A DNA stretch of 64,000 bases, taken from assembly GCA_019722365.1 (NCBI GenBank), contig JADFUC010000758.1, forward strand, positions 868,001 through 932,000. The letters run 5' to 3'. The notes beneath the pieces were generated by a model. It was not told where the DNA came from, did no database searches, and worked only from the letters and a program-made list of their open reading frames with translations. Of this stretch, positions 11,801 through 25,559 are shown one piece after another. Within the stretch, counting starts at the first letter, position 1. Every line of letters starts with the position of its first letter. The position numbers and the translations under genes are program-made. The DNA comes from Lithospermum erythrorhizon. Its lineage: Eukaryota; Streptophyta; Magnoliopsida; Boraginales; Boraginaceae.

Positions 11801-14800
11801 CCTGCCCCCCATTTGGCCGAAAATTCCATCACATTCCACCACAAAAAACACACAAAACCCCTGAGAAAATATAGAGAAAAACCTCTGAGATTTCTCTAAG
11901 CCGCCAGTAAAACACCATGTGGTGGCTGGAAAACACCTCCAGGTGGCCAAAATAGGCGTCTGGGGGCAATTCTTCAAGCTAAGAAAACTGAAGTTGCACC
12001 AAGAAAAGTTTCTCAAGAACGCTCAATATTCAGATTGCTTACGTAGCTCGATTATTCAAATACTGGATGAACATCCGATGAATCTCATATTTGATTAATC
12101 AAACTTAGACATGTGAATCACACCGAGCGGCTCAAATTCCTATACCGATTCTGCGCAGAAACACGCCGCTAGCCTCCCCGGCCTACTGGGACAAGATCAT
12201 CACCGCGCCTGCTCCACCTTCATACTCGATCATCATCACTTACAAAGAATAACAAGTCAGCTAAGGTCACTGAGAAAGCTAGAAGAACGCTACTCAAAGT
12301 CTAAATCAAGTCCAAGCCGATGCCAACTTCACCATGCCCCAACGAGGCCAATCTCACTAAGTCTCATCGGTACTCAAATCTCACTCAAGTCCCACCGGTC
12401 ATATCCATTAAATTCCACTCTACAAAGAACACGCTATGCCATCAGAGTAATGCTCTTTCGAGAGAGAACGGCCTACCACTCGCTTTCTTACCACCCCATC
12501 GAGCTCAAGCTTCGAGTCCTATCTCAAATCGCTCGGCTATCAAGCCGCTTAAGTTCCATCAAAGCATGCTCGCTTCAAACTATCGCTCCCACCTGCATAG
12601 TCGTAGCATATCCAACTACATACCCATCCACACAAAAGTCAAGTACTTCCTCAAGATAACGAAATAACCTGCCCCATATAAATATTATTTTAATAGTATT
12701 CTAATTGCCTCTAAGTGGGATTATCATGAAAGGAAATTAAAAAATTCAAATTTGAGTAATCGAAATACAATAAATCTGCCTACGCAGAAGACATTTCGGG
12801 GTAGAATTAAAAATGTGTTCATAATAAAATAGATAAACCGAGACGAGTATAAAACGAAGAGTATTTTCATGTACGAATAATTATATATTTGTGGACTGCT
12901 TCATTAAATTTAATTATGCTGTTTTAGAATAAAATGTCACACCAAATCTTACTTAACACTATAATATATTAACTTTCCCACCAACACCCATCTATCATCA
13001 TCTTCTCCAAAAAAACAAAAAAAAAACTCACCTGCCCCCTACCCCCACGTATGTCGAGAACTCTCCTCCCTCTACCCAAAATTTTATTCTATTTTCCTAG
13101 TGAAATCAAGCTCAAGAACCTCCTCTAAAACATCTTAATCATGCATAACTTGTTCTCGATTCTTATGTAATTTTGATGGTTTTAAGTTTGACTTACTTTG
13201 GTAAAAGCTGGAAAATAAATAATTTCTTGAACATACACGTATAATCTAAAGTTAAGCATGGTTTGAATATTTTGATATAAATAATTTTAAAAGATAATGA
13301 ATATTTAGCATTTGACTTTTGAAAAGAAAAATATGAAAAAGTTGTAAAATAAAATTCATATATCAGTAATTTTTGTTTCAGAGCTATTTATAATATTTTG
13401 AGTCGACTCCAAAATAAATGCTGTTTTAATTTTTGAAGATGTTATAATTATTATAATTTTGGAAGTTAAAAGAAGTTAGAAGTATAAATATGCAATAAAT
13501 ATTATATATTTGAAAACTAAAGCAATTTACATTTTCTAATATACCGTAAGTACCTCTGCTTGAAATTTGAATATTTGAATTTGTTTACTATTTTGATGAT
13601 TTTATTATTAAACTGTATTGTAGAATCAAACTTAGATGAATCGAGTTTGAAAATACAATTGATGACGCTCAGTAACTTTTAAGTCAGATGTGAGCTACAT
13701 ATCAAATTTGGTGATTTGTGGGTTGGTTTAATCTATTTATTTTGATTTTCGGGTTTTAAAATGACTAAATGCATAAAACGAGAAAATGGGTTTTGATGCT
13801 AAAATCGGGTTGAAGTACGATGAGCTTTTTGGAGGGTATTTTGAGTTAATAAAATATATGGGATTTATAAAATTTATTTGATATTTTATAAAATAAATAG
13901 GTAAATTTGAAAAAGGAAATGTTACTTTAAATGGGGATTTACTCTAAAAATATGGATAATTACGGGTTGATATTTCCAATAATTCATAGCGCGGTCAAAC
14001 CTAAATATAACCATATATCACAAGTTTGTAAGAAATCATATTAGAGTAAAAAGCGAATAAGTAAATTTAAGTAAACATCGAGCAAGTTGATCGCTTGATG
14101 TGAGCTGAAATGACCCGAGGTTGGAATAACTTAATGCTAATTGATTTTGCTCGAAAGTAAAGACAAATCTCAATGAAGGAACCTTTCATATATATATTAT
14201 GATTATATATATTTGCATGATTTGTCATGTGGTTATATTGAAATGTATATCGAAGTTACTGAGTTTGATGTTAAGCGAGATTAAGGTGCTTGTCAGGATT
14301 ATACTAAGCGTTGTCGGTGGTGACGTGTCATGTACGTATTATTTGTTGTCGCGCGTGTATTCTTTTCCAGTTGATTGGTGAAAATGGTATATATACATCG
14401 AAAATGTGGGTAGCCCTGATCGGGAGGATCGCGATATGACATAGAGTGGATAGCATCGGCCCATGATCATACGATATATATGTCGCGAAAGACGCCAAGG
14501 TTTCATTACTTGACGCCATAATTTTGTGTTTCATTGCTATATTTCTTGTTGGACTAACTATTATCATCAGGTCGTTTTTATTTATTGAATATTTGATTAC
14601 GGGTCATTGATGGTTTGGCTTATCAGATAATGGGTGATCATGTTTTCATCTCGCAAAGGACACAATAAGGGGTTATTATGTAATTTGACAATAGTTACAT
14701 CAGAATGGCCTTATTAATGTTATACATATGCCCCTCGATATATAATTAAGATTATATGTGTGTTTGGATACCATTCGTAGATTTGTATCTGGCCTGCTGT

Positions 14801-16070
14801 CGCAGCCTTACTCTCTATTCTCTATGACGGACGTTTTATGCCTAGGTTTTGTGGAATGATCACGAGGTCAAGCGAAGGAAATGCTTGACCGGGTCATGGC
14901 AGCATCAGAAAGCTAATTTTGCCACAAGCAGTGAATCCTCAACGGTCATATTTCTTCTATCTTACGGGCGCACTTGCATAAAGAGCGTCATTGCTTGTAA
15001 TCAAACAAAGATTTCAGATTTATAAGACTCGATTGTATTTTTATGTCGATATATTTTCAGTTTAGCTTATAGGTTCACTAATGGATAAATGTTTTAATTA
15101 TTATTAAATAAAAAGTCATTTTTTATTATATCCATCAGATTACGACTCGACAAGCTTACGTTACGACGACGTGAATCTCTGGGGTGGGGCCCACTGGGGA
15201 TTGCCCATAATAAAAAATCCAAAGTCCTACCAATAAGATTCCAAAGTTAAGTCCCACCGCAAGCCATAGTAAGTCCATCAAGTCTAACAAAGCACTGAGA
15301 CAAGCTTCAAGCACTCAAGATCAAGTCCATGCCAGCCCAACACCTTAATACGCCGGATAAGCGCCCCTCTAATTCATATCCAAGCTCCGCACTTACCTCA
15401 AGCTCCATCAAGCATAAGTGACATATCCAAATTTCCCTTCTGTTACAGAGTCTTATATCCAAATCCAAGTTAAATCAAGTCAACAAAGTTTCAAGAGATC
15501 AAATCAAGCCTTGCCTAAATCCAACTGGGCTGCCTGCTCCTCTATCAAGCATCAATTGGCCTGCCTGCCAGTTTTACATCTCACAAATCGTCACGCAAGA
15601 ACGCTAGAGACTCAAGGCCGGACATACCGATCCTCTTCGATTCGATAAAACCCGTGACAGCCGGTAATTCTCCTAAAATGAATATTATTTATACCCCTAT
15701 CATAAATAATAAAAATTCTTCTTTGCATTACAGGATATATTGCACGATGATTTCATGTATATATGCATTGGTCGGATTGAACGCTTTGGACAAATGTAAA
15801 CCGAAATCCAACTAGTAGACAATATTTTTATAACTTTAATTTGAATCATAATTAAATTATCATATTAAAATCAAAGTCCATTAAAACTATTAGGATTCAG
15901 TATGTTTTCACCATATTAAACAATATACATCATATACTAAGGAATTGAAGAGACCAAATTAGAGGAGGATTGTAGGCTCCCACTGCACATCACTTAATTG
16001 AGAAACTAGAGGTTATTAGAAGTGGTATAAAACAGTGGGCTTAAACTCCTAGATTAGTATGATCCTACAG
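11801..16070. repeat. Probable non-coding LTR-retroelement derivative
   Basis: Two stretches rich in short 'tcaagtcc/ctcaag' words (about 12.05-12.66 kb and 15.16-15.65 kb) flank an AT-rich middle. The composition is unlike the neighbouring spacers, and no reverse transcriptase, integrase or gag signature is visible in any frame. A purine-rich phrase, tctggggtggggcccactgg, lies near 15.18 kb. I read the whole as decayed or non-autonomous retroelement DNA, without firm limits. Confidence 0.3.
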
Positions 16071-16126
16071 GCAGTTAATGGGATATGATGAGTGGTCAGC
16101 AGTTAATGGGATATGATGAGTGGTCA
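16071..16126. repeat. Exact 28-bp tandem duplication
   Basis: The 28-bp unit starting gcagttaatgggatatgatg occupies 16071-16098 and is repeated exactly at 16099-16126. The perfect match implies a recent slip or duplication. It is non-coding. Confidence 0.9.
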
Positions 16127-16879
16127 GTGCTTGCATTTAAAATGCAAGAGGGGTGTCCAGCCCAAGCGGGAATAACAATTTCTAAGGCAAATCATTTAGT
16201 GTGTGTTTTGAATTGAAATATCCATTATTGAGTGTGTGTATTGGATGAAATTGTCTTGGATTTAATTTTTACCAGCCCAAGCCTGTTACGACAATTGGGG
16301 CACTCCCAGTTACCCAGACATCTTTGAGGCTCTGTTGCCTCTGTAGAACTTTGAGACATCTTTTTCAATTTTACTTATGACCGTTTTTAATTTTTGTCAT
16401 TAAAAAGAATTTATTAATTACTTAATGGTTTATAGTGTCTAATAATTGGATTTGAAGCGTATTAAGATAATATATCACATTTATCCTCTATGATCTCCTG
16501 CAAGTGCTTCTGAATTACTACGATTTATTTACTCTATCAAGCTTTCAAGTACTACTAAACAATAATTGAGACTTTGGAAATGTGATCTATTTAATGAAAT
16601 TATATGAATACTATGGACAAATCAATTTGCCTGCCAAAGTGTGTCCAATTATAAATGGCAAATAATCAATATCTAGCCACATTGTCGACACTGATAATAC
16701 GTTATTAGCAAATAATGTAGTTCAAATTAACAATGAAAAGGTGTCCGGGCGAGTCAGGTCTGTAAATGATGAGCATACTTTTTTGTTTCTTGATTTTCAA
16801 TCATACAATGTCTCGACTGAAGTTAGCAACATACTACACAAAAGCTCTGTGGGTTAAAATACGACCGGCATAAAACATT

Positions 16880-17915
16880 TCACACGACTAACTCATACGA
16901 CATTGAAATATCGATAAAGCCTCTCATCAAGTTTATCTGAGTAGCAAAATTATTAGCCAGTCCTGTTACAAAACTAGGCATCTCAGGTGCTTCAATTTCA
17001 CTAAAACAATACCATGGGAGTTGCCACTTTGAATCTTCGAGCACTCCCCCCACCTCAAATGTCATCACATGCGAAACAATTCCTGCATTTAAAGACACAA
17101 GCACATGAGAATGGACAAATTTAACTCATTAAATCTATTTTAATTTAAGAGTTGTCACATCATTGAGCATGTAAGTTATTATATTTTGTAAAAAATAACT
17201 TGTAATTGTATGACATACTATAAGTTTTTCGGAATTTATTGGAACATCCCCCTCTGGGTTCAAAATAAGATGTGCTACTAAGTACATGACTTTGACGCAC
17301 AATCATTAAGCAATACAATATCCAAAAGGAAAAACACAAATGGATGAAATTGTATAACTATTAAGAAATAATAATGAACAGAAGGAAAAAGAAAGAAGAA
17401 ATAATAATGAACAAATCTTAGCTAGAGAAGTAGAGTTCATTACCATTGTAGAATTCCCAATAAACAGGTCTCTTTGTGGCCACATCCTCATAATACCAAA
17501 TGAAATCAATCTTGTTCCACACATTACATAAAAACCCATCCATGTACCTCTGTCCAAGATATGTAGCATCTTCAAGGAAATTAGGCCTAAGAATCCCCAC
17601 TTGGAAATCAATTATTTTGCATTTTTCAATGTCCAAATAGTAATAACAATTACTGCCATTGTTCCAAGAAGAAGCATAGTAAGTCTTCCCAAGCTGAAAC
17701 TGGAACACTTGCATGCTTCTTCCATTTGGCCAGTCATACCAAAGGTTTAGATTAATGAGGAAACCATTGCTATCATTCATGAAGATGGATGAGTGGAATT
17801 GCTCTGGCCATGGAGCAGGGATAGGCAAATGTGTTGATTCTGATGTAAATAAAAGGTTAAGGAGATAGATGAAGAAATATGAGATGGTTAGTTTCTTGAA
17901 ATGGAGGTCTTGCAT
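16880..17915 (-). CDS. Secreted AT4G14100/AT3G23760-like protein, copy A, 2 exons
   Basis: Small plant secretory-pathway protein. Arabidopsis relatives are labelled 'transferring glycosyl groups', but the biochemical role is not established. Exons are 17915-17444 and 17082-16880, joined in phase across a GT..AG intron of about 360 bases, giving 224 aa. Residues 1-30 look like a signal peptide ([20 protein letters not shown]). The conserved core contains [61 protein letters not shown] and, from exon 2, [17 protein letters not shown] and WYCF. Several potential N-glycosylation sites are present. The C-terminus is longer than in copy B. The frame is open for 70 codons upstream of this Met (to 18125), but the signal peptide fits best at 17915. 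It is the tandem neighbour of copy B about 0.7 kb away, on the same strand and with the same intron position. Confidence 0.85.
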
Positions 17916-18639
17916 TGTTTTGCCTTGTACCCTTTTGGCTATCTTCAGGTTTGTGACCAGGTATGGATGGAAGGAAGACTTAACAGATAAGGAGTTGCAA
18001 AATTTAATTGGTTTACAACCAACCACAATAAAATTTATTATGAAATGGTAAATTCTGCTCCAAAAACTGGACTCCAAATGCATTTCCAAACGCATTTCAT
18101 CGTCGAAATGGGGATGTAACAACAATATTTGTATTCATATTGAGAATCAAATTTATTCGTCAAAATATAACTTAATCCCACTTTCGGAATCATATATACC
18201 TACACCCGCCTTTATCAGACACCTACCTACTTTCTAAAAAGAAATCGAATGTAATCTATTTATTAAGGAGGATTTTGTCTTATATACACGAGTTATTAAT
18301 ACTATTTGACTTATTTCACCTCACTCGAATGACATTGTGTAAGTAATTTCAACACAAATCTCGTTTAAGTAAGGTGAGGGACATTTTCTTATTACGGAGT
18401 AATTTGGATCGTATTGTTATAATTTGTGTTAGTCTTTTCGATACATACAGGGTTGAACACTTATATTCAACAATGCATAGTAAGTAAATTGGCTTAGTAG
18501 TAGAAACGAAAAAAAAAACATCCCAAGGAAAGTTTCCTTTTATTCATTTACTTGATTAATGCTTCATGAAAATCTCAAATTGTTGTCACAAGTCTCTTAT
18601 TAGGTCCTCTCAACAACTTCCCCATAGTTTTGGGAATAA

Positions 18640-19648
18640 TCAATTTTCTGGAATAGGGTCTTTGTTGTTCTTCAGCTTCACAAAACAATAAGCTGGTGCT
18701 TGCCACTCTGCATCCTCAAGAACTGCTCCTACCTCAAATGTCATCACATGAGCAACATATCCTGCAATCAACATATTCTCAGTTGTTATTTTGATTGGAG
18801 ATTGCTGGTGTGTAGTAACTAGTAAGAGATATTACATTTGTGATAATATCATGTATCAAAGAAGGACTACATACTTATCAAATTATTAAATAATAGGGGA
18901 ACCATTAATTACTTACTATATTTTAGTGATTGATTCTATTTTTCTGAGCTAAGAATTCCAATATTTTATTTAGTCACGTATATAGCGATATACCGACAAC
19001 TATATTTCTAACTAAGTTGTTGGTGGAGATATTTCTTTATTAAGCTAAACCATTAAATGAGAAACAAACTTAAATTTTAACCCCAAACTTTTATCCCCGA
19101 GTTTTGGAACATAGACTGAAAGTTAAGGTATAACACATAAATAACAATTCGTTTATACCTGAATAGAAAGCCCAATAAACAGGTCTCCTTGTAGCAACAT
19201 CTTCATAATACCAAATGAAATCAACCTTTGTCCACACATTACAAAGAAAGCCATCCATATATTTTTGTCCCAAATAAGTTGCCCCATCAAGCCAATCCGG
19301 TCTAAGAATCCCAACTGGGAAATTCAAGACTCTGCATTCTTTGTCCTTGTCCAATGTGTAAATGTAAGAAGTCCCATTGTCCCATTCCAAGTCATAGTAA
19401 AGCTTGTCTAATTGATTTTGTATTATATTGAAGTTTCGACCATTTGGCCAATCATACCATAAGTCTACCTTCTGGAGAGCTCCACCACTAGTATTCATGA
19501 AGAGAAGTGAGTGGAATTGGTGTGGCCATGGAGTAGGGGCAGGGGGGTCTGTTGGGTTTGAAACAATGAAGGCAATGCAATGAGAAATGGTGAGTAATAA
19601 GATTGCGAAATGTAGGAGGAAAAGGTTGCTTTGATAGAGCTTTTGCAT
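18640..19648 (-). CDS. Secreted AT4G14100/AT3G23760-like protein, copy B, 2 exons
   Basis: Paralogue of the gene at 16880-17915. Exons are 19648-19159 and 18761-18640, with a GT..AG intron at the same codon (TyrSer|Gly against TyrAsn|Gly) and a total of 203 aa. Residues 1-27 form a signal peptide ([20 protein letters not shown]), then a proline-rich start of the mature protein ([13 protein letters not shown]). The same core follows: [49 protein letters not shown], and in exon 2 [17 protein letters not shown] and AYCF, ending PIPEN. Length and motifs match the Arabidopsis family, and no frame damage is visible. The catalytic role is unknown; 'glycosyl transfer' is an inherited annotation, not something the sequence shows. 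Confidence 0.88.
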
Positions 19649-20510
19649 TCTCTTAGGTTGAGGAGGAGTTCATGGATGGGAAAAGATAAATGGATAATAT
19701 CTTCTTATTGAGAATATATATCATAGGATTATTTATTCTTTAACTATTTTGGACGATTAGGATGTTGGTCCATTCTATGTATCATTGTATGATACAAGGA
19801 CACGTGCCCATGTTATTGAATAAAAATAAAAAGTTAGTATATTGTCGCTCGTAATTTTTTGGAAAATAAAACATATATTGACTGTCAATTATCATTCTTG
19901 ATATTTATGTGTTATGTATTACATGATTTGAGACATATCATCTAATTCCATTTTCGAAATACTTATTTTTAATTTGATTATATGTTAAGTGCCTAATTAA
20001 CTTTCTCAGAAACAAGCATGCATCTAGGATAATTATGTGTTCAGATACATCTGAAATCGTACAACTTCATATTTTAAGGCCATAAGTCTGCATAGGGATA
20101 GGTTATTAGTTATTACTCTCAAGATTCTAGGAAGAAGAAAATGATAGATATATAGAGTAACCAAGAGCTATTATTTCATTATTGCACGCCATGACTTCAT
20201 TAGAGTTTTGTTACAGTTATAAACGGATACAAAAAAATAGAGTAGAAATATCATGCTTTATTATTAGCTAAGAGGCTGAAAGTGGTTTGGTTTTCCAAAA
20301 TATTAAAGTGCCTTTAATAAAAAAATATCAGAATGTTGAAATAAAATATTGTAATATTGTAAAAATATTGTTTAGCTGAAACTATGAAAGCATCGAAATT
20401 TACCTATTCTAAATTCAATCATTAAACTTGACTACTACGTAATTAAAATTTCTCCTTCTTTATCTTTTTCATGAAAGTTGATATCTTCATCCTATCTTCG
20501 CCTCCCTATC
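19649..20510. other. Spacer upstream of copy B
   Basis: AT-rich DNA without coding signal. It should hold the promoter of the 19.6-kb gene and, if the Helitron call is right, the Helitron 3' terminus. I searched by eye for a short GC hairpin beside a ctag-type end and could not find a convincing one. Confidence 0.4.
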
Positions 20511-20513
20511 ACA

Positions 20514-23396
20514 TCAATCTGTGATTATGTTGATTTCATGTTGTTTCTTTGCTTGTCTTCCTCTCTTTTTTCTTGGTGTATCTTTGTCTTCTTCCTTTTT
20601 TGATATTATTTCATGGCTCTCTTCATTTGTTTGGATGTTGACATCTTTTTGCAGGAGCTGCACTTCTTCGACTATGGTAGTGAATTTGGTGTCTCTTAAT
20701 GTCAAGTCTTTTAGAATTTAATGAGGAAATACATGTATTCCTCATTGATAGTTGAATTAAGTTTTTTGTACCACTTTGAGCCTAAATTTTCCTGGAATGT
20801 AAATTTGATGTCATGATTGTAAATTTATTATATATATTGTCCTAAATATGACATTAACACTATAAATATATACCTTGTTTATAGATTCTATGTATTCGTC
20901 CACTGGACAACCGATGTAGTTTTCTCCAGTTTTCCCAAACATAATAATAGATGCAACATGATTTGTAGATCTAACTTCTAACTTCACCATGTACCTGTGA
21001 ATTATTGGAGGAAAAAACAATTAATAGAAGGTTCACTACGAGCATGAAATTTCAGTGAAGGGGGTAACTCATTAAATTTTAGAGGTTATTTCAATGAATC
21101 AAAATTACATAATGATGAATGGTATTATTCCAAATTCATAGAATTATTTGATTAAAACTTTATTATGAGAAAGTAAAAGCGTCAGCTAATTCTAAGTTGA
21201 ATTAGAAAATAACAAGGGAAAATGAATACGCAAGTTGATCCTTGTAATTAAGGCAACGTAAACAAAGTGAAATTGTTAAAGTCTCATAATTCATAATGCC
21301 AAAAGGAACTTCATTCGTATATACTGTATTAGAATACGTGTCGTATCTGATTAATCTCCGTATGAGATGTTACTTTTAACATTGGGAGTATATATTTACA
21401 ATAAAATAACAAACAAACCAAATTGAATTACGAAGTTACATGACTACTCCGTATATGCTAGTAATGAATACATTTAAGAAAATATATGTAAAAGAAAAGA
21501 ATGAACTCATAATTATGTGCAAATAATAACATCATACCTTGGTATTTCTTGTATATTTGTTGCTCCACACTTTTCACAAGTTGATTGACTGACCGACTTG
21601 GTCACTGATTTGTTGCAGCTTATGGCGAGGAATACCAAGTGTACGACGCAATTTTGGTATTTCTTGTATATTTCCATGCAAAAATTGTTACGTATTCCAC
21701 CGCTACTACGGTCGGTTTGCCCATGAAGTCGACGTGTCTTCCGCAAAATCTAAAGTTTTGTTATTCAAATGTTAGTTCAAAATCTCTTTTTAAGTTGTGT
21801 CTAGTGTTCTTACATTTGGCGAGACTATCTCATTTCAACGGCGTCTTCTGGCAAGTTAATTCTTCAACTCCATTCATTCTGCTTGATATTGCTATTTGTT
21901 TCATATCTTTTCCTTCCATACCTACTTGCGGCACTGCTTATATATATCCATAAATAATCACTGATATCAACTTCATTAATGATAATCACTTCGAATAATC
22001 AATAGAAGTCAATAAGTCAATTTCTTGGTCCAACATGCATGCTATATATGGAGTATATGTTATACGGAGTGGTCTTATTTGACCGTATTATTACCACTGG
22101 TTACATAAACAACACTCCCACAAGCCTATACAAACTATATTACTTAACATTTGTAATTAAATTCTAAGCTTAAGTGAAATATACGTAAGCCAATGCACAG
22201 AAATGAATAAGGTTCAGAGAATCTAGAGAATCAAGACTGCTCTAGACCAAGAATAGTTCTATCCTCGTGAGGCTCATTAAAATAATTTAGAAAGAAGAAA
22301 AATTGGTTAAATATACTACTACCTATTCGGGCTTTTTGTTTCTTTTGCAAGTTAAATTTACCAAATTGGGTTGCTGCATCGTTGTTTGCACTTGAATTAA
22401 TCCTGTTTTTGCGCCAATATTGTAATTGTGAGAACACACTTTGATGTTAATTATTAGATTGAAAATAGTTAGAGTGTATATGTTATTTACCATTATAAGT
22501 TACTATCTTCATTCTCGATGCAATAACTAATGTATGTTTGGACAATTTATTCTCTCAACTTCTCCTTCTTCAATAATCATTCCATAAGATTAATTTCATT
22601 GCCTCCAACCCGTTTCATTATATCTAACTAATCCATTTACCGCCCATAAATGAATTATCTTATATTTGGTGTGAGAAGTTGTACAGGTATACAAATTTAT
22701 TATCCCATTCCTCGTTAATAATTGCGGTACTTCTCTCTCCTATGTCCAGATTTGTTCTTCCAGTGCTGATTTGTTGGTGTACAATGTGAAACGTTTGTGA
22801 CAAATCCCATAACATCTGCATATTAGTTTTAAATATTAATGTTTGATTGTTTTATATAGTGTAATTATCAATATAATTGTAGTTGAAGAATATAATTACC
22901 TATTAGTTCTTTACATTTTGTTTTGATTTCTTTGAACTTCACGATCTTGTAATTTATGCTGAACTTCATATTTACTTCATGAAGTTTTGGTGGATACGCG
23001 TTTATCAAGAACGATAATTGAACGCTATCATGTACATTCAGGTTGATCGAGCGCATCAAATTCTCAATCTTCGCATTCGAAATTAGATATGTGCCCCCAG
23101 CATAAAAGGTCCCCTGAAACATTTGAATTGTTTCATCCTTGATAATGCCAAATACTCGAGTTCCCTACAAAATTTATGGTTATTATATGTAATATGTATT
23201 TTCTAAGATAAACATTAAATAATGTTTATTGTGGTTTAAAATATGAGAATCAATACCACCATCGATTTAAAATTATCAATATATAGCTGAGTACCTCGTT
23301 GTCAGCAATTCTATACGCATCACCTTCAATTTTGACATCCAACATTCTTGATTTTGGCTCAAATCCTTGACCATTGTCATGGTTGCCAATTTATTA
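20514..23396 (-). pseudogene. RPA1-like single-strand DNA-binding protein (Helitron cargo)
   Basis: Multi-exon gene resembling the large subunit of replication protein A, the ssDNA-binding partner often carried by plant Helitrons. Recognisable pieces on the minus strand: about 23380-23295 (DVKIEGDAYRIADNE); 23164-22900 (GTRVFGIIKDE, YLISNAKIENL), an OB fold with clean splice borders; about 22800-22690 (DVMGFVTNV); 22437-22310 (FGKFNLQKKQKARIG); about 21640-21536 zinc-finger half (STCEKCGATNIQEIPR); 20994-20874 (YMVKLEVRS, IMFGKTGENYIGCPVDEY), also with clean acceptor and donor; and a lysine-rich tail ending at 20514 (RKKRGRQAKK). A small frame break near 21610 separates the first zinc-finger cysteine pair from the second. 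Several splice sites are intact, so it is either recently dead or partly functional. A cellular RPA1 origin is less likely given the Rep/helicase next door. Confidence 0.7.
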
Positions 23397-23399
23397 GTT

Positions 23400-25526
23400 G
23401 ATTGAGACATCCGCTAATAAAAATAAAAAAAGATGTCATTAACGCGACTATCGAGTATGAAAATTGAATTGTGAATTGATATTCCTCAACTCATTTTAAA
23501 TAGAAAGTTTATAAGATCGTTTTATTACCTGCTCAACTTATTTCAAGTCTTATCTAATTAATGAAAATATGATAAAAAAATCAATGACTACACAAAATAT
23601 ATGAACGAATGGTTGATTATATACGGGTAACTAATCCGTATATAAAATTAATGAATTAAGATGTACGGAGTTGAAGACCAATTGAAGGCCAATTATGTCT
23701 CTTACGCGCCACCTACACTGAAACCAATATACACACACCTGGGGCCAATAGTAGCCTCTTAGTACTAAAAACTACTTCGCTTTTGTCTCCCCCTGGATAT
23801 AATTTCAGAATTCACGTGACTTAAAAATAAAAGAAATATTTCACCCTCAAACAAACACTATTCGGGGAACCCTATTCTTACGTAAAATTTCAGAACTCGC
23901 AGTCAATCTGGGAACAACTAAGAAATTCCAGAATTGCATCAATCATTAGAGCAAACATTAATTGAATACTATAATTTTACAAACAATTTATGTTGAATTC
24001 TCACAGCGGTAAAATGATGAAGATAAATTACCTTGATAAAAAGATGGATTTTGGGACTGATGTTTCGCTTATGATTTGTGAGTAAGTTCTCTGATCTAAA
24101 GGCTTGTGTTGCTTGAGTTTTGTGAATATGATATGTGAATAGTTCTATATATAATGGATGTAGTAGAGTTGTAGTTTTATTTGGATTCTCAGATTTTCTC
24201 GTTTATCGTAATCAGATTGACGGATTATTTTAGAATTATAATTCTACTTGGTTTCAATTGGCAATTTTCATGTATTTTCTTCTTGGTTTTAATTGAGTTT
24301 TATCAAAATGGATTATATAATTATAAAGATGTTGGATTTCAGACTCCTGTAGAAAAATCGCTCCACCGAACTCAAACGAATACTGTCTCATATAGCAAGA
24401 TTATGAATTTACCGAGAAAGGACGATAAATCGTTTAACAATAAAGTTGACCTTGGGATTTGTTTTAGCAGTACCTGCATTGGGAGGAATTAAGTCAAAGA
24501 TATAGGCAATATAAAATTCCACTAAACAAGTAATCACATAACGGATGCCTACGGTTAATACGGGTTACTTTCTCGTAGCCGAGGCGTAGCGGAGTCAAGG
24601 GTCATGGTATGAGTCATCGCTTTTGGAGAATAAATAAAAACGAGGTTCCCTATATAGCGGCCGATCAGATTTCAACTGCATTTAAGAAGAATATCTTGAA
24701 TTGAGTATACCCTTCCATTACTTCAACTGAAATTGATTTTATTCATTTGGCTCATCATATTAGTCTGTACTCTGTAGGTGTTTATCAAAATAAATAAATA
24801 TTGATTTTATCAATTATACTCCATATTAAACCAAATTGAAGTGCTCTTTTACTTAAAAATAAACTTTCATGAATTTGTTCATACGAAATACTCCATATTA
24901 ATGAATAAAATAAACGAAATAATATATTAAAATATAGTCATTCAACATTTTTACTATTAAAATAATTACTCTGATTCAAAAGAACGTTAAGTATATTAAG
25001 TATCAATTAATATTATAATTTTAAACTTTGACCATGTGCATTATGAAGAATAACAAAAAATAATATTATGAAATTTTTTTAAAAACAAAATTCAATGATA
25101 TCAATTTTATATTTTTCGGATTAGTTAATAAAAGTGATTTTAAGTAATAAAGCCCCCACAAAACAATTCTAAAACGCCACTTAATTGAAACTACTGAAAG
25201 ATATTTTAATTATACAAAAATAAGAGAAAATCAAAAATTCTATCTAAATGATTTCAAAAGTGGCACTGTCACCTATAATAGAACAACCGATGCCAACATA
25301 ACATAAATGTAAATTTGGTGTGAGAAAAGACCGGAGCTAATGATTGAATAAAATGCCGATATATCCCCGAGCATCTGCTGCATATCCCGAAAATTTGTTC
25401 ATCTTTCCAATCTTTATTATATATATCCTGTACCAGAAAGTAAATGGAAGTATAATATATTATTATAATTTGTAACTGTGAAGAAGAACTATTTCTTCAA
25501 CGTGTTAATTCTCATAAAGTGAGATC
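23400..25526. other. Non-coding stretch between RPA-like and RepHel pieces
   Basis: No protein signature. The segment at 24.96-25.19 kb is a copy of the dispersed MITE-like family (gatatcaattttatattttt near 25.1 kb). A less AT-rich patch at 24.54-24.67 kb includes gtcaagggtcatg, which recurs near 31.70 kb. Confidence 0.4.
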
Positions 25527-25559
25527 TTAACTTCTAATAATCAGTAAACCAGGGCTTAA

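Noticed and set aside
17869..18051. Small plus-strand frame near copy A
   Set aside because: Antisense to the signal-peptide region of copy A; no motif.
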